A stretch of 43,653 nucleotides of DNA, taken from positions 1 through 43,653 of the forward strand of contig DDQN01000054.1 in the NCBI GenBank assembly GCA_002342685.1, read 5' to 3'. Position 1 is the stretch's first letter. Every line of letters begins with the position of its first letter. The position numbers and the translations under genes were made by a program. This document shows positions 1 to 6,747 of the stretch, piece by piece. This DNA comes from Vibrio sp. UBA2441. GTDB taxonomy: Bacteria > Pseudomonadota > Gammaproteobacteria > Enterobacterales > Vibrionaceae. Under the pieces are notes generated by a model, which worked only from the letters and a program-made list of their open reading frames with translations, ran no database searches and was not told where the DNA came from.

Positions 1-9
1 TCAGCGTAC

Positions 10-58
10 CACTACACTATAACCTATAACCCACAACCTATAACCTATAACCTACGAT
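10..58. repeat. Heptanucleotide tandem repeat (CTATAAC family)
   Basis: About seven consecutive 7-base units lie at the left edge. The clear ones are CTATAAC at 17-23, 24-30, 38-44 and 45-51, with variants CCACAAC (31-37) and CTACGAT (52-58). The reverse complement, GTTATAG, occurs as a unit of the repeat between kbl and tdh (41847-41951), so this is a second copy of the same family in the opposite orientation. It sits 60-110 bases upstream of the dehydrogenase gene and may extend beyond the window. Function is unknown. Confidence 0.8.
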
Positions 59-122
59 CCTATTTCAAACCTCTATCAGAAATGGTAATTTTATAAGTCC
101 AACGATATCAAAGGGGTTTGGA

Positions 123-1088
123 ATGAAGAACATTGTCTGTCTTGATGGGTACACGTTAAATCCAGGTGATCATAGCTGGCTGCCAATAGAGCGTTTAGGG
201 AGTTTTACCTGTTATGATCGTTCTTTAGATGGCATAGATCAAGTCATCGAAAGAGCCAGAGAAGCCAATATACTTCTTACTAATAAAACAGCGATAACCC
301 CGCAAGTCATTGATGCTTGCCCTAACTTAGAATGCATTGCAGTGTTGGCAACAGGCTATAACGTGGTTGATTATCAATACGCGCGTAAAAAGGGCATTCC
401 TGTGGTCAATGTTCCGGCGTATGGTACTGATACCGTGGCCGAAATGGTATTTGCTATGATACTTCGCCTAGCCCGAAATATAGAGCTGAACAGTGCGGAT
501 GTACGCGATAATCTGGGCTGGTCCAACAGTATTGAGTGGACTTACTGGCTTACACCTCAAGCTGAATTAGCCGGAAAAACCATCGGCATTGTTGGGTTTG
601 GCCGCATAGGTGAGCGGGTGGCAGAAATAGCTAATGTATTTAAGATGAAGGTGATTAGTTATAGCCGAAGCCCCAAAACCAAGACTTCATTCCCGGTTGA
701 GTTTGTTGAACTAAATGAATTGTTACAGCGCGCTGATATTGTGTCGCTTCATTGCCCTGTTTTTCCTGAAACTGAAAATATGTTTAACAAAGAAAAATTG
801 CTATTGATGAAACCAAGCGCGCTGTTTATCAATACTGCAAGAGGCCAGCTAGTGGTTGAGCAGGATTTAGCCGACATATTGAATCAGGGAAAGATTGCGG
901 GGGCAGCGTTGGATACGCTTCAGCAGGAGCCACCAGCAAAAGACAATCCTTTATTAACCGCTAAGAACTGTGTCATCACACCACATATTGCATGGGCGAC
1001 ATTGGATGCGCGTAAAAGAATCGTTAATATGGTCGCTGAAAATATTCAGGCTTACATTGATGGTCAGCCACAAAATGTAATTAATTAG
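123..1088 (+). CDS. D-2-hydroxyacid dehydrogenase, glycerate dehydrogenase (hydroxypyruvate reductase) type
   Basis: This 321-residue cytosolic enzyme belongs to the NAD(P)-dependent D-isomer 2-hydroxyacid dehydrogenases. The Rossmann motif GIVGFGRIGERVAEI lies near residues 155-170. The catalytic Arg is in NTARGQLV, and the catalytic His is in TPHIAWAT, a sequence typical of the glycerate dehydrogenase/hydroxypyruvate reductase branch. The N-terminal LDGYTLNPGDHSW also fits that branch. Known members reduce hydroxypyruvate to D-glycerate or the reverse; the exact substrate here is inferred. The ATG at 123 follows an AGGGG ribosome site. It appears monocistronic, and a hairpin at 1115-1153 follows. 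Length is normal for the family. Confidence 0.88.
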   Translation: MKNIVCLDGYTLNPGDHSWLPIERLGSFTCYDRSLDGIDQVIERAREANILLTNKTAITPQVIDACPNLECIAVLATGYNVVDYQYARKKGIPVVNVPAYGTDTVAEMVFAMILRLARNIELNSADVRDNLGWSNSIEWTYWLTPQAELAGKTIGIVGFGRIGERVAEIANVFKMKVISYSRSPKTKTSFPVEFVELNELLQRADIVSLHCPVFPETENMFNKEKLLLMKPSALFINTARGQLVVEQDLADILNQGKIAGAALDTLQQEPPAKDNPLLTAKNCVITPHIAWATLDARKRIVNMVAENIQAYIDGQPQNVIN

Positions 1089-1114
1089 TGGTAAATTTAC
1101 CGAAAAAATGGCGA

Positions 1115-1153
1115 ACCTTATGCTCCGTTTAAGATATCAACAAAGCATAAGGT
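1115..1153. terminator. Convergent hairpin between the dehydrogenase and chemoreceptor genes
   Basis: ACCTTATGCT (1115-1124) and AGCATAAGGT (1144-1153) form a perfect 10-base stem with a 19-base loop. It lies between two genes that end toward each other, at 1088 (plus) and 1174 (minus). On the plus strand it is followed by AGTTTAATC, only moderately U-rich, so a bidirectional terminator is likely but not certain. Confidence 0.55.
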
Positions 1154-1173
1154 AGTTTAATCGTCATTGAAGT

Positions 1174-3291
1174 TTAAATTTTAAATATGGCAATTTGATC
1201 TCGTAAGTCTCCTGCCATTTCAGCGACTTTTGAATTTGCAGCCGAGGCCGATTTAGCGCCCTCGGATGTTTCTTCCCCAACTTCACTAATGTTTACGATA
1301 CTTTGGTTTATTTGTTCTGCGACGACCGATTGTTCTTCTGATGACGTGGCTACTTGAGTATTCATATTGTTGATATGTACAATCGCTTGTCGGATGGAGT
1401 CTATTGAATCTCCGGCGTTGCTGGCTTGTACCCCTGATGTTTGTGACAACGCAACGGCCTCGTGCATCTCTTTGACCACCGCCTGTGTCCCTGTTTGCAA
1501 AGTCTCGATCATGGTTTGAATGTCGGAAGTAGAGCTTTGAGTTCGTTGTGCTAAATTTCTAACCTCGTCAGCAACGACAGCGAAACCTCGGCCTTGTTCT
1601 CCTGCTCTGGCCGCTTCTATAGCTGCGTTTAATGCGAGCAAGTTGGTTTGATCAGCAATATCTCGGATCACATCAAGTACTGATGTGATATCACTGCTAT
1701 TTTTCTCCAGAGTTTGAATCGATAGGGCGGTTTGATCTATTTTGTCCGCTACATCTTGGATAGCCCCAATGGTATTTTGTACAGTGGAATATCCAGTTTC
1801 GGCATCTTTGTTAGCATTTTGGGTCGCGCTAGCGGTTTCCGATGCATTTCGGGCAACCTCGTGTACGGTGCTGGTCATTTGGTTCATGGCCGTAGCGACC
1901 TGGTCTGTTTCTCTTTTCTGATTATCAACGCCATTTTGAGTTTGTTCACTGATCGCTGCGGTTTGTTCAGTCGCTATTAGCAATGTATTACACGACTGGG
2001 ATATATTACTAACCAATTCGCGTAGGTTATTCGACATCTCTACCATCGCTTTGTAAGCACCTCTATGATTATTATTAAGAGGAATTTGATTGGTTAAGTT
2101 GCCATCGGCAATTTCTCTGGCTATCGTTTCCATTTGCGCAGGTTCACAACCTAACGGGCGAACAATCGATAGGGTGATGACTCTGCCTAATATCGCACCA
2201 ATAGCTAAAGAGAACATAGTGGTAGCGAGCAATATTGTTATCGATTGTTGACTTGTTTTGTCTGAGTTACGGATGGCCACCTTCATTTCTTCTTCGGCTA
2301 ACTGTTTAACTTTGTTCAGATGGACTGCGGTGAGGTCACCTGTTTTATCTAATAAGGCCATTGCTTCTTTCGCGAGAAGACTGCTGTCTATCAGAGAGTT
2401 ATGAATAGTGATAAGTTGCGTGTTTAAATTCTGAAAGCTTTCATGTTTTTTGTCTAAGTTCTTGATTTTACTTATAGTTCGAGTGTTGGCTAAAGCGGAT
2501 ATATTGTTCCCTTCTATATCCCCGCCTTCTAGTAAAGCAACAACAATTTGGTCGAACTGAATTATAGTATCTTGGTATTCTTGTAGTAATTTAGGGCTGA
2601 CTTTTTGATTTTGGGCCATGGCCGATTCCATGATTAAAAAAGACTGCTGAATTGAGACTTTTAGTTCCATAGCAGCGTCAATTAGTCCCACATATTGATC
2701 GATATTATTTTTGTCATTTATTTGGTATATCAGGGTTTCTGCGTTGTCAGCGAGTTCCAAAATAGCCGTGAATTCCGTTCTTAAGGCGGTTAATGCAACT
2801 TGTTTTTCTTTGTATGAGGAGGCTAATTGATTACCTGCTTGAACCATCTTACGAGCAGCGGGCTGAAATTGTTGATTGTGAATTTCATCGGCTTTGCGAA
2901 CTTCTTCTGCCAACTGTGGGTTGTCAGTAGGATAAATTTTTGAATTGGAATTCGAGTTTCCTCCTTGTAAAATCAGGTTGGCGGATTTATCGAATTCGGC
3001 GACGGTACTATCAAAGACGGTTAGTGCAGACTGAATATCTTGCGAATTGTCTTCCCCAAAAATGACTGCAGTTGCCCCTTTGAACTCTTCCATTGCATTA
3101 CGCCCGGTCATCAAAGAAAGCTTCATCTGATCGGCGGTGTTTACTAAGGGGGCTTCTTCACTTCCGATGGAAAAAATGTCCCGCTGAAGAGAATGGATAC
3201 CTAAATACCCAGAAAAACTGGATACCCCAATGAGCAATAATAAAATGCCAAACCCAATACTGAGTTTATGGCTGACTTTTAATCCATTCAT
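1174..3291 (-). CDS. Methyl-accepting chemotaxis protein
   Basis: This 705-residue inner-membrane chemoreceptor has a first transmembrane helix near residues 10-30 and a large periplasmic, mostly helical sensor region of about 310 residues. A second helix lies near 350-372, followed by a HAMP segment and a long cytoplasmic coiled coil. The highly conserved MCP hairpin tip (LNAAIEAARAGEQGRGFAVVA, then DEVRNLAQR) is intact near residues 548-578, so coupling to CheA/CheW is expected. The sensor length exceeds a simple four-helix bundle (about 160 residues) and would fit a double helical-bundle sensor; the ligand cannot be read from sequence. There is no C-terminal CheR-tethering pentapeptide of the NWETF type. 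It is transcribed alone. Confidence 0.95.
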   Translation of the reverse strand: MNGLKVSHKLSIGFGILLLLIGVSSFSGYLGIHSLQRDIFSIGSEEAPLVNTADQMKLSLMTGRNAMEEFKGATAVIFGEDNSQDIQSALTVFDSTVAEFDKSANLILQGGNSNSNSKIYPTDNPQLAEEVRKADEIHNQQFQPAARKMVQAGNQLASSYKEKQVALTALRTEFTAILELADNAETLIYQINDKNNIDQYVGLIDAAMELKVSIQQSFLIMESAMAQNQKVSPKLLQEYQDTIIQFDQIVVALLEGGDIEGNNISALANTRTISKIKNLDKKHESFQNLNTQLITIHNSLIDSSLLAKEAMALLDKTGDLTAVHLNKVKQLAEEEMKVAIRNSDKTSQQSITILLATTMFSLAIGAILGRVITLSIVRPLGCEPAQMETIAREIADGNLTNQIPLNNNHRGAYKAMVEMSNNLRELVSNISQSCNTLLIATEQTAAISEQTQNGVDNQKRETDQVATAMNQMTSTVHEVARNASETASATQNANKDAETGYSTVQNTIGAIQDVADKIDQTALSIQTLEKNSSDITSVLDVIRDIADQTNLLALNAAIEAARAGEQGRGFAVVADEVRNLAQRTQSSTSDIQTMIETLQTGTQAVVKEMHEAVALSQTSGVQASNAGDSIDSIRQAIVHINNMNTQVATSSEEQSVVAEQINQSIVNISEVGEETSEGAKSASAANSKVAEMAGDLRDQIAIFKI

Positions 3292-3540
3292 AAGCTTCCT
3301 TCCGATAAAACCTAATTAGAATATTAGTAGTAATACTCCTAAATAATTAGCTTATTATAGAATGCTTCATAACGGATTTTGTTGATATAAGGTGTATAAA
3401 TGACAAGTTTAATTGATATGTGGCACATTTATTATCAATAATGTTGATGTGTGGTTTTTTAGTGAACCAATATATGACCTTTGTGTCATATTTACATTTA
3501 AAATTTCATGCTATGCACTAAACTCCAAGTTTAAATTGCT

Positions 3541-4401
3541 TTACACATAATCCTCAAAAAAGTTCCAAACCGCCATGCCTACAGGGCCTAGAGTCTTGTT
3601 TTTCAGCCTGGCAACGTAGACAGGAATATCCATTTCGTTTTGGATATCTAACCGAATGAGCTGGTTCTGTTTTATCTCTTGTTCTACCTCATGCACAGGT
3701 AACCTTCCCCAACCTAACCCGCTGCGTATTAACGCTTTTTTAGTATGATGATCGGATACATACCACTGTAAGCCATCCTTGACGATGCCTGAATCAGGGC
3801 TGGTTTTGTATGATGATTTTACAACGACTTGTGGGTAAGGGATGAGATCGTTTTGACTGATATCAGGCTTATCTGCCAAAGGGAAATGTTGAGAAATAAA
3901 TATCGGCAGAATACACCGGTCTATTCGGCGGTACAGTACTCTCGCATCTTGCTTCAAGCCTGCGTAGATACCAATATCAACCATCTCATCCAGTAACATT
4001 CGCTCGCCTGATGCGGTTTCAATGTCCAGATGTATGATCGTCTTGGGAAAGGTCTTCTTGAGCTGTTTCAGTAATTGCGTGACCTTATGCATCGCAAATA
4101 TGGCACTGATGCTGATACGCAGTTCTGTCTCAACTTCACTGTTCATCTGGCGAGCAAACATATCAAAGTCATTGGCTTCACTAAGCAAGTGCTGAATTTT
4201 GTTGATTAGTACTTTGCCATTACGTGTTAGCTCGGGGCGATAGGTATCGCGAGTGAATATCTCTATCTGATAATACTCTTCAACCTGCTTTACCGAATAA
4301 GAAACAGCAGAGCGCGCTTTAAAAAGCCGTTCACTGGCCTTGCGAAAGCTGCCTTCCTGATGAATCACGTTAATAACGTGTAAATGTTCCAATGCAATCA
4401 T
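3541..4401 (-). CDS. LysR-family transcriptional regulator
   Basis: This 286-residue protein has an N-terminal winged helix-turn-helix (residues 1-60, with FRKASERLFKARSAVSYSVK) and a C-terminal substrate-binding domain of the LysR type. It is divergent from the dehalogenase-like gene starting at about 4551, the classic arrangement for a LysR protein controlling its neighbour. The 150-base gap holds a TGACCA/TGGTCA dyad (4414-4428) only 13 bases upstream of its own start, consistent with autoregulation. The putative target genes are damaged, so the regulator may now be orphaned. The effector is unknown. Confidence 0.9.
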   Translation of the reverse strand: MIALEHLHVINVIHQEGSFRKASERLFKARSAVSYSVKQVEEYYQIEIFTRDTYRPELTRNGKVLINKIQHLLSEANDFDMFARQMNSEVETELRISISAIFAMHKVTQLLKQLKKTFPKTIIHLDIETASGERMLLDEMVDIGIYAGLKQDARVLYRRIDRCILPIFISQHFPLADKPDISQNDLIPYPQVVVKSSYKTSPDSGIVKDGLQWYVSDHHTKKALIRSGLGWGRLPVHEVEQEIKQNQLIRLDIQNEMDIPVYVARLKNKTLGPVGMAVWNFFEDYV

Positions 4402-4413
4402 GGTCTAATTTTA

Positions 4414-4448
4414 TGACCAAGCTGGTCAAAAAGCTATGCTTTTTTTGA
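4414..4448. promoter_or_regulatory. Candidate operator dyads between LysR and the dehalogenase locus
   Basis: TGACCA-AGC-TGGTCA (4414-4428) is a perfect 6+6 dyad. It overlaps a second imperfect dyad, TCAAAAAGC...GCTTTTTTTGA (4426-4448). Further GGTCA half-site matches occur at 4445-4450 (TTGACC) and 4519-4523 (GGTCA). Position between divergent genes and half-site repetition suggest LysR-type binding sites. The spacing is not the strict T-N11-A form. Confidence 0.5.
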
Positions 4449-4550
4449 CCATTATAGTGAAGTAAAGTGAATGACATCAATCGCACCCAGCTTGAAATGG
4501 TTTCGAAACGTTGTGGGTGGTCAAAATAATAGATCAGAGAGGAAATGAAG

Positions 4551-5506
4551 ATGAATCAGCAGGTCCTTAGAACGCCGGATGCCGCGTTTGCAAATTTAAC
4601 CGATTACCCATTTAAAGCAAATTACATGCAAGTTGATGGTATGCGAATGCACTACCTTGATGAAGGACAAGACAATGACAAAACCATCTTTTTGCTGCAT
4701 GGACAGCCATCATGGAGTTATCTCTATCGACACATGATCCCATTGTTTGTTGAAGCAGGTTATCGGGTGATCGCTCCGGATCTGATCGGTTTTGGTAAGT
4801 CAGACAAACCCGCGACCAAAGACGCTCACTCTTATGGTAATCATGTGCGTTGGATGAGCAGTTTTGTAAAACAGCTCGGAATAAAAAACGCGGCAGCTTT
4901 TATGCAGGACTGGGGCGGAATGATAGGGCTTAGAGCGTTGGCGCAGCAACCTGAATGGTTGGATCGTTTGGTGGTTTCCAATACGGCTTTGGCGGAAATG
5001 AGCGGCGTTGAGAAGTTTTTGGTGCCTAAGATCTTAAAGTTGATGGCATTTATGGCGGGCAAACCGAGCTTACAGAAATTTTCCGACAATATTAATTACG
5101 GAAACTGGGCTGGTTACTTTAGACATACCAGTCAGTTAGAGGTAGGAAAGATCATTCAAACGCTAACGACGAGGCAGTTGAGCCCTGACGAAATGAAGGC
5201 TTATGATGCACCGTTTCCAACGGCAGAGTATGTTGCTGCGCCGCGAAAGATGCCTGAAATTGTCACCTCAGAGTTGGATCAGGTTAATGCCGACTGGAAA
5301 AAGCTTAAACAGTGGGATAAACGTTTAGTGACAAAGACCCTTTCTTAGCTGACCAGGGCTACGATAAGAAGTTTCAGGTTAACTTTAAGGGATCCCAAGG
5401 CCAACCACATATCACTATTGAAAATGCATCCCATTTTTTACAAGAAGACCAATCTCAGCAATTGGCAGAGAAAGTCATCAACTGGTTAGGTCAAACTCAA
5501 TATTAA
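4551..5506 (+). pseudogene. Haloalkane dehalogenase-like alpha/beta hydrolase, frameshifted
   Basis: The N-terminal reading frame runs to a stop at 5346-5348 and carries a haloalkane dehalogenase-type fold: LDEG near residue 38, HGQPSWSYLYR for the oxyanion region, and MQDWGG with the nucleophile Asp. The rest of the family C-terminus continues in another frame from about 5325 to the TAA at 5504-5506. That part reads FSDKDPF, then GQPHITIENASHFLQED, which contains the catalytic His. Compared with the usual DKP(F/L)(V/L)TAFSD segment, about 13 bases (or another length equal to 1 modulo 3) are missing near 5320-5330. The translated product therefore lacks the catalytic His and should be inactive. 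The preferred start is ATG 4551, spaced from the GAGAGG ribosome site; ATG 4545 is too close. A sequencing error is possible. Confidence 0.82.
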
Positions 5507-5521
5507 TCATCAGGAGGTCCG

Positions 5522-6136
5522 ATGAAGATTTTAGCTATTGGTGCGAACGGCGTGATAGGCACAGCTGTTGTGAATCGTTTACAACAAGAACATCAGGTGA
5601 TTGCCGTTGGTCACAGTCGCGGTGACTACTTGGTGGATATTGGTTGTACGGAGTCCATACGGGCTTTGTACGAGAAAGTAGGTAACCTTGATGCAATTAT
5701 TAGTATGGCGGGAAATGGAGAGATGGGCAGCCTCGAAGAGATGCCGGAAACTGGCTACCTAAATGTATTGAATAACAAGGTCATGGGTCAGGTCAATCTG
5801 GTACGTATTGGTCTTGAATATCTCAATGAAGGCGGTGTGATAACCCTGACTTCCGGGCAAGCCTCTAATCATCCAATGCCGGGTGTAGGTGCAATCGCAA
5901 TGGGGGTGGCAGCGGTGAACGCTTTTATTAAAACCGCTGCGTTGGAGCTAAAAGACGGAAAACGAATCAACGCTGTGAGCCCGGGCATGGTAAAAGAAAC
6001 AATGGAGCTGTGGGGATTAGACGGTAGCTCTGGCATATCGGCTAATGACGTAGCAAGTTATTATCAAGCCAGTATTAATAGTGGAAAAAATGGTCAGGTA
6101 TTTGACGCGTTGGGAGCAGCATATGAGCCAGCCTAA
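5522..6136 (+). CDS. Short-chain dehydrogenase/reductase-like protein, atypical
   Basis: This 204-residue protein has the SDR nucleotide-binding motif GANGVIGTAVV at residues 7-17 and the NAG-type motif (SMAGNGEMG). It has a Ser in TLTSGQASNHP, but the classical YxxxK is absent: the expected stretch reads GAIAMGVAAVNAFIKTAAL. This matches a subgroup of short (about 200-residue) SDR-like proteins whose reaction is uncertain. A strong AGGAGG ribosome site (5512-5516) precedes the ATG. The gene begins 16 bases after the broken dehalogenase frame and overlaps the DUF1330 gene downstream, so the cluster was probably one operon. Function is best left as an oxidoreductase-like protein. Confidence 0.85.
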   Translation: MKILAIGANGVIGTAVVNRLQQEHQVIAVGHSRGDYLVDIGCTESIRALYEKVGNLDAIISMAGNGEMGSLEEMPETGYLNVLNNKVMGQVNLVRIGLEYLNEGGVITLTSGQASNHPMPGVGAIAMGVAAVNAFIKTAALELKDGKRINAVSPGMVKETMELWGLDGSSGISANDVASYYQASINSGKNGQVFDALGAAYEPA

Positions 6137-6437
6137 ACCAGCGTATTTGATTGCTTCTGCTCTCATGCCGCAAGGACACTCATCACTGATGGAGTACGCT
6201 CAAGCTGCGATGCCAATTTTTAAGGAATATGGCGCGAAGATATTGGTTGCGGGTACTTTAGAGCAAAAAATCGATCTTTTAGAGGGGCAATGGCTTGAGC
6301 CTGATGCCAAATTGTCTTTAGTTCGGTTTCCTTCCATGCAACACCTTAAGCGTTGCCTGAGTTCAGATGATTATTTGTCAATCAAGCATCTGAGAACCGA
6401 CATAATTGACAGCCATTTTTCTGTGGCTATCGATTAA
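6123..6437 (+). CDS. DUF1330 family protein
   Basis: This small dimeric-barrel-like protein of about 104 residues matches the DUF1330 pattern: an opening PAYLIASA strand, a Y-A-AA-P-y-GAK-LV-G core (EYAQAAMPIFKEYGAKILVAG), then LEGQW, LVRFPSM and DYLSIKHLR. DUF1330 proteins are ABM-like ferredoxin folds of unknown activity. The start is taken at ATG 6123, where family homology begins, rather than the in-frame ATG at 6081. This gives a 14-base overlap with the SDR gene and suggests translational coupling. It belongs with the damaged dehalogenase cluster. Confidence 0.8.
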   Translation: MSQPKPAYLIASALMPQGHSSLMEYAQAAMPIFKEYGAKILVAGTLEQKIDLLEGQWLEPDAKLSLVRFPSMQHLKRCLSSDDYLSIKHLRTDIIDSHFSVAID

Positions 6438-6470
6438 GGCGATTGTTTTATTTACAGTTTGAGGTAAAGC

Positions 6471-6728
6471 ATGAGCAATTATTCTGGGTCTGAACGTTTT
6501 CCTTTTGAATCAAAGTACGTAACAGTGCATGGCAGCAAAATCCATTATGTTGACGAAGGGGCGGGAGACCCCAGAATGTTGATCCCATTGCAGGCCGTTC
6601 CTTGGATTGAAAACAACTTCCCTAATATAACCATGGTGGATATTGAAAAAGGCACTCATTATGTACAGGAAGACCATCCTGACAAAATAGGCTCAGCGTT
6701 AGCAGATTGGTATAGCAGCATTCACTAA
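6471..6728 (+). pseudogene. Haloalkane dehalogenase remnant with an internal in-frame deletion
   Basis: The 85-residue open frame joins the two ends of a LinB/DhaA-type haloalkane dehalogenase. Residues 1-34 match the N-terminal strand region (FPFESKYVTVHGSKIHYVDEG, ending GAGDP). Residues 35-85 match the extreme C-terminus (MLIPLQAVPWIENNFPN, then KGTHYVQEDHPDKIGSALADW, with the catalytic His). About 200 residues between them, including the HGNP oxyanion loop, the nucleophile Asp and the cap domain, are gone. The junction is near 6575. A ribosome site (GAGGTAA) and ATG remain, so a short peptide could still be made, but it cannot be a dehalogenase. It differs in type from the frameshifted copy upstream. 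Confidence 0.85.
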
Positions 6729-6747
6729 ATTGGGAATAACATGGTCG

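Noticed and set aside
1732..1980. 82-residue plus-strand open frame antisense to the chemoreceptor
   Set aside because: It lies inside a clear gene on the other strand and has no ribosome site or family pattern.
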